A DNA stretch of 64,000 nt from Manihot esculenta (GCF_001659605.2 NC_035161.2:4234265-4298264); one strand, 5' to 3'. Shown: positions 10,736 through 22,877, counted from the stretch's first letter. The notes: generated by a model not told the origin, from the letters alone. Numbers and translations are program-made.

Positions 10736-11349
10736 TGGACTAATTGGTGACAAGTTCACCCAACCCTTATGTGAATTGTTTGTGTTATGATGCATTCCAT
10801 TTGAGCATAGTGTTAATGTGTTTTACTAGCTCTACTCACTGGGCTTTTAGCTCACCCCTCTCCCTTTTCCCCCAGGCTTACAGGTACAGGATATAGTGCG
10901 GGAGTCCGGATAAGAGTAAAGATGTCATGCTTATGTAATAGCTAGCAATGGACATGATCAAATTGTAATGTGAAAGTACAGTATAGTTATGTAATGAGGT
11001 TTATTGATGTTAGTGTGTGCTTGACCATAGAATGTTGTATCCCTCTTTATACATGATCTTAGAGATTTTGATGATGTTTATGTAAACCAGCTCAACACAG
11101 GTTATGTTACCCCTTGAGGGCACAGATGAGATCCCACAGAGGGATCAATGTTTTATTAATGTTATGCACAGGTTGAGTTTGGTTGAAGAATATGTAAAGA
11201 AAAGTTTTAATTTTTATGCTTATTGTTGATCATGTATGGGATTATACAGGTTTACAGGTCTTATGTCAGGCTTGCTACGGGTCCCGGCGGCCTTAAGTCG
11301 ACCCGGATCCTAGCGCCGGTAGCGGTCCGATTTTCGGGTCGTTACAGAA

Positions 11350-11361
11350 TGGTATCAGAGC
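11350..11361 (+). other. Primer binding site, family A copy 1
   Basis: tggtatcagagc, complementary to the 3' end of plant initiator methionine tRNA, starts 3 bp after the LTR end. It marks where minus-strand DNA synthesis is primed. Confidence 0.9.
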
Positions 11362-11618
11362 CCTAGGTTCATATGGTCGGACCTAGAGTGTCGGGCTCAT
11401 AGATGTTATAGAAGGTCAAGCACAATAGGAAGATCATGTCCACTAGGATAGGATGTGGAGTCCTGTCTTGCATGATGATGTGAAATGCCATGACTTTATG
11501 CATGTGCATTAATGATATGCTATGATATGTGATGTTTGTGATGCGGGTTCATGTGTGCCCACATGAACCATATGATGCTAATGTTGCTTGTGATGTGCGC
11601 TGTTTTTCAGAAAACAGG

Positions 11619-14600
11619 ATGAGAGGAACCCGTCGATCAGCAAGATTGACTGGAGTACCACCTGAGGATGAGGGCATGAGCGCCCGTCCTCCAGCATTGC
11701 CTAGGGCAATGTCTAGCAGGTCCAACAGGGACAGAGCAGAAAGAGACCCTAGAAGGTCTTTGGATCTGGATAGAAGCAGATCAGTAAGGGGAACAGTGCA
11801 GGGAGGAGTGTCTGAGGATATGGAAGTAGATCAGAGGAGGGATGGCAGTCTCGGTGTGAGCATGCCGGAAGAGGGCATGGGAGAATCAGGAGGAGGCATT
11901 CAGGCCTCGAGTTATGTCCAGCCACATCATTACCCACCCTATTCACACCATCCAGGGTATTCGATGGGAGGTACATCGGATAACCCTAGTTTTAGCCCTT
12001 ATCCTTCACATATGCCATACCCACCTTACTACCCACCATACTCTCAGTATCCCATGTATCCACCTCCACCCTACTATCCAAATCCAGCAAACCCTACCTC
12101 AGAAAATGTTGTGCCACCTCCACCACCTACAGAACCAGCAGCCCCAGTTACTCAACCTCCTAGACCTAGCTCAGCCAGTGGGAGCAAGGTTAAGATGACA
12201 GACTATATGAAGCTGGGTGCTCCCCAGTTTGAGACCGGTGATGATCCGTTCGTGTACTTGGAGCGGGTCAAGGCAATTACAGATGAGATAGGGGCGGATG
12301 ACAGTAGAGCCATTCAGATGGCAGGGTTCACGCTTAAGTGCAAGAAGGCACGGGAGTGGTTCAAGAATTATGTGAACCCGAGAGTGGACAGCATGACTTG
12401 GGAAGAGTTTGCAAACGAGTTTGCAGGATGGGCTTTCCCTGATAGTTCAAGGGAATTGAAGATGATAGAATTCGAGCAGTTGAGGCAAACTGATGACATG
12501 AGTGTAGACGAATATACCGACAGGTTTATGGAGTTGCTGCCATTTGCAGGGCAAGACCTTAGCACAGACCAGAAGAAGTCGAGGAGGTATATCATGAAGC
12601 TCCATCCCAGGTATTCCTCCTTGGTACAGTCAGCAGATAGAGAGAGTTTTCACGCCATAGTAGACATGGCTAGGAGAATGGAGGCTAGTGCCATCGTTCA
12701 GGGGACAGTTAAACAGACAGTGGCACAAGCTTCTGGTTCTAAAACTCCGGGAGGGGGAAGGTTAGATCCCTCTACCCTTAGTGCAGCAGCTTCAGGCAGC
12801 AAGAGATGGGGTAAACCCAAGGGTAAGAAGAACAAGTTCTGGAGTAAAGTCAAGTCCAGTCTGGGATTTGGGAGTGGCTCAAGCTCTGGTGCGGATAATG
12901 CAGTTTGTGCGAGGTGTGGTAAGCCACACAGGGGAGTATGTCGGTTTGGGACGAACACCTGTTTCAGATGTGGTCAGGAGGGGCATATGGCTCGAGATTG
13001 TCCAAGAGCGGCCCCGATGGCTCAGTCCCAGCAGACAGCTTCAGGCAGTGTAGCACAGCCAGCAGCTCCAGCCATGACTCAGGCCAGTGGCAGAGGCAGA
13101 GGGAGAGGAGCAGCCTCTTCTTCAGCGGGTTTCAGAGGTGAAGGTCCGTCAGCCCCAGCACGGATCTTCACAATGACACAGCAGGAGGCAGACGCATCCA
13201 ACACCGTGGTGGCAGGTAATCTCGTCATTGGATGTTCGGATGTATATGCATTGATGGACCCTGGTGCATCTCATTCATTTATTGCTCCGAGAGCCGTCCA
13301 GAGGTTGGGGTTGATGATCTCTGAGTTAGAGTGTCCTCTCTGGGTCAGTGGACCCAAGTGTGATCCATCAGTGGCAGAGTCAGTCTGTCAGTGTAGTCCA
13401 GTTTTTGTTGAGGGGAGATGCATGTCCGCCGACCTTGTGGTTCTAGACTTGACAGACTTTGACGTCATTCTAGGGATGGACTGGTTATCTACCCATGGTG
13501 CTACCTTGGACTGCAGGGACAAGGTAGTCAGGTTCAGAGGTCAGGATGGATCAGAGGTTGTCTTCAGAGGAGACAGGAGGGGTACACCTAGAGGTATGAT
13601 CTCAGCTCTTCAGGCTCGTAGGTTGCTTAGGAGGGGATGTCAGGGGTATTTGGCTCATGTGAGAGAGCTAAATAGTCAGGTTAGAGAGCCCGCCTCGGTG
13701 CCAGTGGTTAGAGAGTTCTTAGATGTGTTCCCAGACGAGCTGCCAGGTTTACCACCTGCTAGGGAGATAGAGTTCGAGATAGAACTGATGCCTGGAACCC
13801 GACCGATCTCTATCCCTCCCTACAGGATGGCGCCAGCAGAATTGAAAGAGTTGAAGGAGCAGTTGCAGGAGCTGGTAGACAAGGGCTTCATCCGACCGAG
13901 TACCTCACCTTGGGGTGCTCCAGTGCTGTTTGTGAAAAAGAAGGATGGATCTCTTAGACTTTGTATCGACTACAGGCAGTTGAACAAAGTCACTACCAAG
14001 AACAAGTACCCATTGCCAAGGATCGACGATCTATTCGACCAGCTAGCAGGAGCGGGTTGTTTCTCCAAAATAGATCTGAGATCGGGGTACCATCAGTTGA
14101 GGATCAGGGAAGAGGATGTGCCAAAGACGGCTTTCAGGACCAGATATGGGCATTTTGAGTTCCTTGTGATGCCGTTCGGGTTAACTAACGCCCCTGCAGC
14201 ATTCATGGACCTCATGAACAGAGTGTTTAGCCAGTACCTGGATCACTTTGTTATTGTCTTCATAGATGATATCTTAGTGTATTCCAGGAATGCAGAGGAG
14301 CATGCCCATCATCTGCGGTTGGTTTTACAGACCCTGAGGGAACATGGCTTGTATGCCAAGTTCTCCAAGTGCGAGTTCTGGCTAAGGAGCATTTCATTCT
14401 TGGGGCATGTAGTGTCAGAGAATGGAATAGAGGTAGACCCCAAGAAGACAGAGACTGTGGCTAACTGGCCTAGACCCACTTCAGTGACAGAGATTAGAAG
14501 TTTCTTGGGTTTGGCAGGTTACTACAGGAGGTTCGTTCAGGACTTCTCAAAGATAGCAGCTCCTCTAACCAGACTAACCAGGAAGAATCAGAAATTTGTG

Positions 14601-16601
14601 TGGACCGACCAGTGCGAGGAGAGCTTTGAAGAGCTTAAGAAGAGGTTGACTTCAGCACCAGTTTTAGCTCTGCCATCTAGTGGAGAGGACTTTACAGTCT
14701 TTTGTGATGCGTCCCGTGTGGGACTGGGTTGTGTGCTTATGCAGAATGAGAGGGTGATTGCTTACGCTTCTAGGCAGCTAAAGAGGCATGAGTTGAATTA
14801 CCCCACACATGACCTTGAGATGGCAGCAGTAATCTTTGCACTCAAGATGTGGAGGCACTACCTCTATGGGGTTAAATGTGAGATCTTTACAGATCATAAG
14901 AGCCTGCAGTACATCCTGAGTCAAAGAGATCTGAATCTGAGACAGAGGAGATGGGTAGAGTTGCTAAGTGACTATGATTGCAAGATTCAGTATCATCCGG
15001 GTAAGGCGAATGTTGTGGCAGACGCCCTAAGCCGGAAGTCACTAGGCAGTCTATCCCATATCACGGCAGAGAGGAGACCAGTGGTGAAGGAGTTTTACAA
15101 GCTCATTGAGGAAGGTCTACAGATGGAGTTGTCTGGTACAGGTGCCTTGGTTGCTCAGATGGAAAGTGACACCCGTGTTTCTAGAGCAGGTGGCTCAGAA
15201 ACAGCATGAGGACCCAGAGTTAGTGAAGATTGCCAGGACTGTTCAGTCAGGCAAGGACAGTGAGTTCAGATTTGACAATAAGGGGACCCTCCGCTATGGG
15301 AGTCGATTATGTGTACCAGATGACATTGGGCTAAAAGGAGACATTATGAGAGATGCTCATAATGCAAGATACAGCATTCACCCCGGAACCACCAAGATGT
15401 ATCAAGATCTGAAAAAGGTTTATTGGTGGCCAGCTATGAAGAAAGAAGTGGCACAGTTTGTGTCAGCCTGCGAAGTGTGTCAGAGGGTGAAGCTGGAACA
15501 TCAGAAGCCGGCTGGAATGCTTAACCCGCTACCCATTCCAGAGTGGAAATGGGAGAATATAGCTATGGACTTCGTAGTGGGGTTACCGGCGACGTCCAAC
15601 AGATTGGACTCCATATGGGTGATTGTGGACAGACTCACCAAATCTGCTCACTTTATCCCTGTCAGGAGTGGCTATTCTGTGGACAAGTTGGCGCAGGTGT
15701 ACGTTGATGAGATAGTCAGACTGCATGGGGTTCCTGTTTCTATAGTGTCAGATAGAGGGCCCCAGTTCACCTCCAGGTTTTGGCGGAGTCTGCAGAATGC
15801 CATGGGTACTAGATTGGATTTTAGCACTGCCTTCCATCCACAGACAGACGGACAATCAGAGAGGACCATCCAGACCATAGAGATATGCTCAGAATGTGTG
15901 TGCTGGACTTTGGCGGTTCTTGGAGGCAGCATCTACCTTTGGTGGAGTTTGCCTACAATAACAGTCATCATGCTAGCATCGGGATGGCTCCATATGAAGC
16001 TTTATATGGAAGGAAGTGCAGATCACCTGTTTGCTGGGAAGAGGTAGGAGAGAGGTCCTTAGCAGGACCCGAGCTAGTAGAGATCACCAGCAGGGTGGTG
16101 CCCATGATCAGAGAAAGAATCAAGACAGCTGCAAGCAGACAGAAGAGTTATGCAGACATCCGCAGAAGACTAGTAGAGTTTCAGGAGGGGGATCTGGTAT
16201 TGCTCAGGGTGTCTCCAATGAAAGGAGTGGTTCGGTTCGGGAAAAAGGGTAAGCTGGCTCCGCGGTACATCGGACCCTTCGAAGTCTTGCAAAAGATTGG
16301 GAATGTATCGTACAAGCTGGATTTACCTGCTTCAATGGAGAGAATCCATCCGGTTTTCCATGTTTCTATGTTGAGAAAGTTCGTGTCAGATCCGGGCAAG
16401 GTTCTTAGTGAGCCTGATGTGGAGATCCAAGAGGATCTCACCTATGTTGAGCAGCCAGTACGGATCATAGACACCCAGATCAGAAAGCTAAGGAACAAGG
16501 AAATCCCGATGGTGAAAGTCCTTTGGAACCACCACAATATTGAGGAGTGTACTTGGGAGACACGGGAGTCCATGCTCCGGCAATATCCTCATCTCTTTTA
16601 A
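11619..16601 (+). pseudogene. Gag-pol polyprotein of family A copy 1, with two frameshifts
   Basis: The ATG at 11619 follows an acceptor-like TTTTTCAG and gives the conserved start [12 protein letters not shown]; the frame is open further upstream but the family B start matches here. Order: proline/tyrosine-rich linker, retrotransposon Gag domain (about 12200-12690), a CCHC knuckle (12960-13001), protease with D-P-G-A-S (about 13257-13271), RT with the FIDD active site (14259-14270), RNase H with D..E..D (about 14700-15040), integrase with an HHCC finger (15350-15480) and D-D-E core, and a chromodomain-like end (about 16440-16600). Compared with the copy at 25827-28106 there is one extra G at about 15160-15162 and one missing base at about 15878-15883. 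The frame therefore runs 11619-15209, then a second frame to about 15880, then a third to 16601. This copy cannot make full-length pol without recoding or sequence correction. Confidence 0.9.
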
Positions 16602-16664
16602 GGTTGGATCTTTATGTGTTTATGTATGTATGTTATGTTGATTGCTATGCATGTGCTAGTTGAG

Positions 16665-16701
16665 GAACATTCGGGGACGAATGTTCTTAAGGGGGGGAGA
16701 A
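16665..16701 (+). other. Hairpin plus polypurine tract before the 3' LTR (family A copy 1)
   Basis: A perfect 9-bp stem (GAACATTCG / CGAATGTTC) with a 4-base loop occupies 16665-16686. It is followed by the polypurine tract aagggggggagaa (16689-16701), which abuts the LTR at 16702. The tract primes plus-strand DNA synthesis. The same hairpin occurs at the same place in the minus-strand copy and in family B. Confidence 0.85.
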
Positions 16702-18924
16702 TGTAATACCCGGCTAGACTCCGGTATCGGAATTCCTACCGTCCGGTGGAATCTCGGATGTCGGAGACCTCTAGAAGGGTAGAGTCATGTTTTTATGAAA
16801 TGTTTTTATGTTTTAAATGATTTTAAGTGTGAATTAAATGAGTTTTTACATGAAAATAGCTTTAGAGGAAAACCCAGGTTCGGCCGCCGAAAGTCAAGTT
16901 CGGCCGCCGAACATGCATGCGTTTTGGAGGCACGTTAGGCCCCCGAAAGCATGAGTGAGGGAAGTCAAGGTTCGGCCGCCGAACCTCATGTTCGGCCGCC
17001 GAACATTGCATGGATACGGAGGCACATTCGGCCCCCGAACGTGGCCTGGCCAGCCACATATAAAAGGGTCCCTTTGGTCCGCACGGGCGAGCTTTTTCTC
17101 TCCCATTGTCGGCCAAGGTGAGTCTCCGCCGCTCCTCCCTCAATCTTGAGTGTTTTCCCTAGATCTTTCATGGTTTTCACGAGTTTTAACTTCTATTTTG
17201 AAGATTTGTGAACAAAGAGTAAGTTTTGGGTGCTTGGAGGTTCAAGGAGCTCAATCTCTTCATCTCCAAGCTAGGATCGTCTTCCCTCTCATTTCTTCAA
17301 GAGGTAAGCTCGGATCCACCCTTATTATGTGTTCTAAATAAGTTTTATGCAAGATCTAAGGGTAGAAATGCATGCTAGGGTATATGTTGAGTTATGGGTA
17401 TATATATTGATGTTTTGAGCAATGTGTGTTGTTTGAGTATGTTTGAAGTGTTGTAGATGGGGTATATGTTTGTTTGAGGCCCCTAGGAACTTGTATGCAT
17501 GCTTTGGTTGAAAAATATGCATGTTTGGAAGGTTTGGAGGCGAAATGTGCTAAGGGAACCAAGTTTCTGCCCTTTGGCAGAAACCAGGTTCGGCAGCCGA
17601 AGGTACTTTCGGCCGCCGAACATGGCTGGGGAGGCAGGCCATTCGGCTGCCGAAGTTGCCCCCGAAAAGAGACTTTCGTCTCTGTCTGGGACTTTCGGCC
17701 GCCGAAGGTGCCGCCGAACCTGCCTGAGTTTCGTCTCTGTCCAGGACTTTCGGCCGCCGAAGGTGCCGCCGAAAGTGCCCTGTTCAGCCATTTCATGCAT
17801 ATTTTCTGTGATGTTTTCAGGATGTTTTAGGGGGTTTTTGGGGAGTAGTTTATAGTTATGCTCAGGTATTTTGGTCCCTCATTTGAGTCCACCTGTGTAG
17901 GTTCGGACCCGAGGAACCGAGGACCCCAGCAGTGAGTTCAGCTGCGGTGTTGTCAGAGTCAGCCAGAGGTGAGTGGAACTAAACTTAATCTTTTAAATTA
18001 AATGTTTTATCATGTTTCATGCATCATGATTATGCTATAGGATGATTTCATTAGCTTCACGAATATGCCGCATTGCATCTATTGTTGTTGATGTGGGTGA
18101 ATGTTGGATGACCCAATTAGTCCATGACAGGAAGACCAGGACCCCATTCTACGGCCTGGCACGGAAATGAAAGACCAGGACCCCATTCTACGGCCTGGCA
18201 CGATTGTGGACTCGAAGACCAGGAGCCCAGAGGAGGCCCTGGGATAATGGTGAGTAATGTATGTATGACAGGAAGACCAGGACCCCATGCTACGGCCTGG
18301 CACTATGTTAGCTTGGACTAATTGGTGACAAGTTCACCCAACCCTTATGTGAATTGTTTGTGTTATGATGCATTCCATTTGAGCATAGTGTTAATGTGTT
18401 TTACTAGCTCTACTCACTGGGCTTTTAGCTCACCCCTCTCCCTTTTCCCCCAGGCTTACAGGTACAGGATATAGTGCGGGAGTCCGGATAAGAGTAAAGA
18501 TGTCATGCTTATGTAATAGCTAGCAATGGACATGATCAAATTGTAATGTGAAAGTACAGTATAGTTATGTAATGAGGTTTATTGATGTTAGTGTGTGCTT
18601 GACCATAGAATGTTGTATCCCTCTTTATACATGATCTTAGAGATTTTGATGATGTTTATGTAAACCAGCTCAACACAGGTTATGTTACCCCTTGAGGGCA
18701 CAGATGAGATCCCACAGAGGGATCAATGTTTTATTAATGTTATGCACAGGTTGAGTTTGGTTGAAGAATATGTAAAGAAAAGTTTTAATTTTTATGCTTA
18801 TTGTTGATCATGTATGGGATTATACAGGTTTACAGGTCTTATGTCAGGCTTGCTACGGGTCCCGGCGGCCTTAAGTCGACCCGGATCCTAGCGCCGGTAG
18901 CGGTCCGATTTTCGGGTCGTTACA
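16702..18924 (+). repeat. 3' LTR of family A copy 1
   Basis: 2223 bp, ending GTTACA before the gggga duplication. It matches the 5' LTR essentially base for base; the visible differences are in one T-rich stretch (about 16791-16820 here, 9212-9242 in the 5' LTR). It repeats all regulatory blocks of the 5' LTR. Confidence 0.93.
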
Positions 18925-18929
18925 GGGGA

Positions 18930-19329
18930 AACAAAAAAGTAAACTACTGTTTCTAAATCCTCTACTGAAGCTGAGTGTAGGGCCATGGCTGCAACAGTTT
19001 GTAAATTGCTTTGTATTATTTCTATTTTATGAGACTTACAGGTTTCGGTTAGTTATCCAGTCTAGCTTTATTGTGACAACAAGGCGGCTATACAAATCGC
19101 AGCTAATCTAATTTTTCATAAGGGGACTAAACATATCGATATCAACTGTCATATTATACGAGAATAAATTCAGAAAAGTTTTCTAATTACTTCACCTGTG
19201 TCAAGTCAAGACCAGATAGTGGCTATCTGTTTACTAAGCTTTTATCGATTGTATTACATCAACAATTTTGCTCTAATTTATCTTTGGTATCTGTTCCAGC
19301 TCCATCTTGTCGGGGGGAGAAAAGGGGCG
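18930..19329 (+). pseudogene. Copia RNase H fragment, right part, and polypurine tract
   Basis: Directly after the gypsy TSD the copia frame resumes with the hallmark K-Q-T-T-V-S-K-S-S-T-E-A-E-C-R-A-M-A, then [12 protein letters not shown] and [10 protein letters not shown]. This is the normal C-terminal end of copia RNase H. A purine-rich run (ggggggagaaaaggggcg, about 19312-19329) precedes the 3' LTR and is the polypurine tract. Together with 8860-9117 it shows that the copia element was there before the gypsy insertion. Confidence 0.8.
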
Positions 19330-19800
19330 TAGAAGGATACGATCATCAGGTCAGGTGACCATCAGGCTGACTATTTAGTCAACAAGACGACCACATGAAG
19401 TAAGGCTAAGTATTTATTCAGTAAGATGACAACCTAGCGACCTAATCATGACGACCAGGTGGTTAGGCAATATGACAAAACGGCCATCCAAAGAGAAAGA
19501 TGTAACCTAACCTAGACAATTAGATAAGATGACCTGAGTCGAGGTGTAAGCTTAGATGATCTGACAACTTAGTGGACGACCTAATGACAACCAGTTGGTG
19601 GGATGACCTGATAAACAAATGGTCAGAACAACAAGCAATCTGTGGGACGACCTGATAAGTAAATGGTCTGATCCCTTTATAGACGGTAGCTTAATGACCG
19701 GTGTAACAACCTTATTAAACGGCACCGTATTATTTTACACTTATATTTATAAAAGTCACAGTAAATAAATATCGATATACAAAAAATATTTTTTTTTATA
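19330..19800 (+). repeat. 3' LTR of the copia element
   Basis: It aligns with 6191-6895 but is shorter. It has two instead of about four 47-bp units and lacks about 110 bp before the shared end block 'agtaaataaatatc'. Substitutions are frequent throughout. The end is approximate because the sequence runs into T-rich DNA. Confidence 0.75.
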
Positions 19801-20162
19801 AAACTAGAAAAAACTATAATCACTTTAAAGTTGAACCGAAATCAGAATAATATCATAAAAAAAAATTAAAATGATTTTCAAGCAGTTAAAAATTAAATAG
19901 ATTCCAGTTAAATCCACAAATCAGATTCGAAATCTGCCCTTAGTCAGACCTACTCATTTCCATCAATGTAAGTTCACAAGCCCTATTTAAACATAAATGT
20001 GACTTAAAGAGTTTTGAAATGATTGCCTTAATCATCTCACCCCTTTCCGTTGGAAGTTTAACGGAGTCACCAAATTAAATATAGTTCTAATTCAATTTTT
20101 ATTAACAAATTATATTAAATCAAAATAATAATGAAGTTTACTTGGATTTGTGAAACCCTAAA
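19801..20162. other. Short AT-rich spacer, no gene seen
   Basis: Sequence between the copia 3' LTR and the family B element. No reading frame or repeat of interest is visible. Its last five bases (ctaaa, 20158-20162) are the left target duplication of family B. Confidence 0.5.
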
Positions 20163-22583
20163 TGTAATACCCGGCTAGATGCAGACATCGGAATTCTTAC
20201 CGTCCGGTGAAAGTCGAGGATGTCAGAGGTATCTAGAAGGGTAAGAGAAATGTTTTCTTAAATATTTTAAGTGTTTGAAGGTTTTAAGTAAGAAAGGATT
20301 TTGAAGAGAAAAGACCAAGGTGGCAAAGTGCAGGTTCGGCCGCCGAAAGTGTTCTAGATTCGGCTTTCGAAGGTCATGTTCGGCCCCCGAACGTTGCATG
20401 GTTTTGCATGCAGGTTTGGCTGCCGAAGGTGAGTCGGTCAGCCCTCTATATCAGTGCCTCCAGTCGGTGAAATGGATAAGGATTGCCTTCTTTTCACTTC
20501 CTGAGGTGAGGCCACGTCTCCATGAGTCATCCTCATGGTTTTATCAAAGTTTTAAAGTGTTTTGTTGTGGTTTTGAAGGTTTTGAGTGAAAAAGCTAAGT
20601 TTTGAGGTTTGGTGAGTTTGAAGAGGAGTTTCTCCATATTGTTGAGTGCAGATCGTTCAGCTTCTTGTTATTAAGAGGTAAGTGAAGATTCTGAGCTTCT
20701 TGTGAGGATTTATAGAGGTTTTTTTTGGAGGTTTTGGGTAGAGTTGCATGTTTAGGTTTAAAAGCATGATTTTGATGTTTTGATGATGAAAGCATGTTTA
20801 TGTGTTATGTTTGTTGTTTTTGTTGGGGTTGTAAGTTAGTTTTGGACCCCTTCGTACATATACTTGAGTATATGTGTGTTGAGGAGTTGAAGTATGCATG
20901 TTTTGAGAGTTGGCGTGAGGAGCTTGGTTGTACACGAAGCTGAGTTCTGGATGAACTCAGGTTCGGTAGCCGAAGGTGCATTCGGCCGCCGAACCCCTTG
21001 GATGGTGGCTTTGGCTGCCACAGTTTGCCCCCGAGAGGTTTTGAGGTTCGACTCTGGAAGGGGGATTCGGCCGCCGAAGGTGCCGCCGAAGGTTAGAGAC
21101 TTTCGTCTCTGGAGTGAGTTTTAGCCCCCGAACCGTGCCCCCAAAAGGGTTCGGCAGCCGAAAGTAGAGATTCGGCCGCCGAAGGTGCTTGAGTTTCGGC
21201 TCTGGAGAGGACATTCGGCCGCCGAACCTGCCGCCGAAAGTGTTCTGTCCAGCCGTCCTTTGCTTGTTTTGCATACATGTTTTGAGATGTTCTAGAGGAG
21301 TTTTGGAGAGCTGTTTATCAGGTGTATAACATATGTTTGGTGCCTCATTTGCGTCCTCCATTGTAGGATTGGACCCGAGGAACCGAGGTGTTTAGCAGTA
21401 ATAGCTGCTTCAGAGTTAGAGGTAGCCCAGAGTTAGCCAAGCAGTGGCTACAGGTGAGTGGAATGAAACTTCATATTTGATCTTGAGAAATGACACGGTT
21501 CTAGCATGATCCATGCATCATAAAATGCCATGTTATGTATTAGGTTGTATTGCATTAGAATCCACGAATATGATGCATTGCATAAGATGATAGTTGTGTG
21601 GATGAATGTTGGATGATCCTTAGCCCTTGACAGAGAGCAGATACAGAGTTATGGCATGAGATAGCCATACCAGGTCGCCCCTGGATAGGCCAGGTCGCTC
21701 CTGGTACTATGAGTTAGACAGTCAGCCTGTCAGATCAAAGCAGAGAAGACCAGGTGAGGCCTAATCGCCCCTGGCACAGTTGGACATGTTATGATGTCAG
21801 ATAGTTAAGAGAAGTCCAGGTGAGGCCTAATCGCCCCTGGCGCAGTTGGACATACTACTATGTATGTAGAGGGCTCTGGTGACAAGTTCATTCTTGAGAT
21901 GTTATGTTTGTGATGTGATGCATTCCATGAGAGCATGTAATGAATGACTTGTTTTATTGTTCCTCCTCACTGGGCTATAGAGCTCATCCCACTCCCTTAG
22001 CCCCAGTTTTGCAGGTTCCGAGATAGCTATGGGAAGTCAGAGTCAGCAAGAGTAAAGAAAGATATGCATGAATGTATGTTTGTAATAGCATCGTGGACAT
22101 GATGTAAATAAAAGATTAGTTGTAATGTAATGTATAGATATGTACTGTCATATACTGGATAGACTTGTGCTTTCCGTAGTGTCTTTGCTTTAGTGTGATG
22201 TATGATTAATCCCTTGTACATGAATCCTGTTTTACGTTTCTTAATGAGAAATGTGTGTATCAGGCTTAATGTATGGCTTTGATGAGATACCAGTGGTTTG
22301 TGTTACAGATTAAAAGGGTTTCAATCCCTTGACCCACAGCAGATAATAGTCACTGGTATAGGCCCTGAGGGCCATTTCAGATTGGCATATCTGAGTAGCA
22401 GTAATTAAGCCTGGAGAGTTTTACAGGATTGTTGAGTATTTTTTATCATGTATGGGATTTATCAGGCACACAGAGAGTATAGTTGGCTTGCTACGGGTCC
22501 CGGCGGCCTTAAGCCGATCTGGATCCTAGTGCCAGTGATGGTTCGGACCGTTACAAAGGGGTACCGGTTTCCGGGCTGTTACA
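20163..22583 (+). repeat. 5' LTR of family B
   Basis: 2421 bp. It shares its ends, the TTCGGCCGCCGAA palindromes, the donor-like AAGAG|GTAAG (about 20673-20682) and the overall layout with family A. It has its own tandem block 'aggtgaggcctaatcgcccctggc' (about 21750-21845) and several 'ccaggtcgc.cctgg' units. Short open frames on both strands are by-products. Confidence 0.9.
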
Positions 22584-22586
22584 GAT

Positions 22587-22598
22587 TGGTATCAGAGC
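22587..22598 (+). other. Primer binding site, family B
   Basis: tggtatcagagc, an exact initiator-Met tRNA complement, begins 3 bp after the LTR. It is intact although the coding region is not. Confidence 0.9.
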
Positions 22599-22877
22599 AT
22601 AGGGCCTCAAAAGTACGGTGTGTTGAGCATCTTTGTTCAAGGATTAGAGATATCCCACATCGGAAAGAGGTGTTGTCTTATATAGGAGGGTAAGCACAAT
22701 AGGTAAAATCATGTCCACTAGGATAGGATGTGGAGTCCTATCTTGCATGATGATGTGGAATGCCATGACGAGATACATGTGCATTATTGATATGTTATAT
22801 ATGTGTGTTGTGGATTCGTGTGTTCTCACATGGATCATTTGATTGTTTTGTGTGATGTTGTACTTTTCAGAAACAGG

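Larger units (their letters stand above)
9123..11346 (+). repeat. 5' LTR of family A copy 1
   Basis: A direct repeat of 16702-18924. It carries two clusters of the palindrome TTCGGCCGCCGAA and variants (9300-9470 and 10010-10200), a TATA box at about 9478, a conserved splice-donor-like AAGAG|GTAAG at 9721-9730, and a short tandem array with 'gaccaggaccccat...ctacggcctggcac' at 10545-10735. Open frames in all directions here are by-products of the GC-rich palindromes, not genes. Confidence 0.93.
9123..18924 (+). mobile_element. Young Ty3/gypsy (Tekay-like chromovirus) element, family A copy 1
   Basis: A complete 9.8-kb element with 2224-bp and 2223-bp LTRs, flanked by the 5-bp duplication gggga (9118-9122 and 18925-18929). 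It has an initiator-Met primer binding site at 11350, gag-pol in one frame from 11619, a chromodomain-like C-terminus and a polypurine tract just before 16702. LTRs start TGTAATACC and end GTTACA. The LTRs look identical except around 9212-9242, a T-rich stretch, so insertion was recent. LTRs over 2 kb, the single gag-pol frame and the chromodomain suggest the Tekay/Del lineage (inference). Pol carries two single-base frameshifts, so this copy is probably not autonomous. Confidence 0.93.
6191..19800 (+). mobile_element. Old, rearranged Ty1/copia retrotransposon, split by a gypsy insertion
   Basis: Two diverged LTRs (6191-6895 and 19330-about 19800) bracket copia-type remnants: gag (6995-8126), an inverted integrase/RT block (8130-8765), and RT to RNase H sequence that stops at 9117 and resumes at 18930. 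The resumption point is on the far side of a complete gypsy element. The primer binding site resembles the initiator-Met tRNA site. Many stops, an internal inversion and length differences between the LTRs show that it is old and dead. Its right end is blurred by T-rich DNA, and no target duplication was identified. Confidence 0.8.

Noticed and set aside
12368..12958. Minus-strand frames within gag of family A copy 1
   Set aside because: Shadows of the sense Gag frame; no independent signal.
15209..15880. Programmed frameshifting as the explanation of the pol frame changes
   Set aside because: No slippery heptamer is evident at either site, and the sister copy at 25827-28106 is open through both positions, so simple indels or sequencing errors are more likely.
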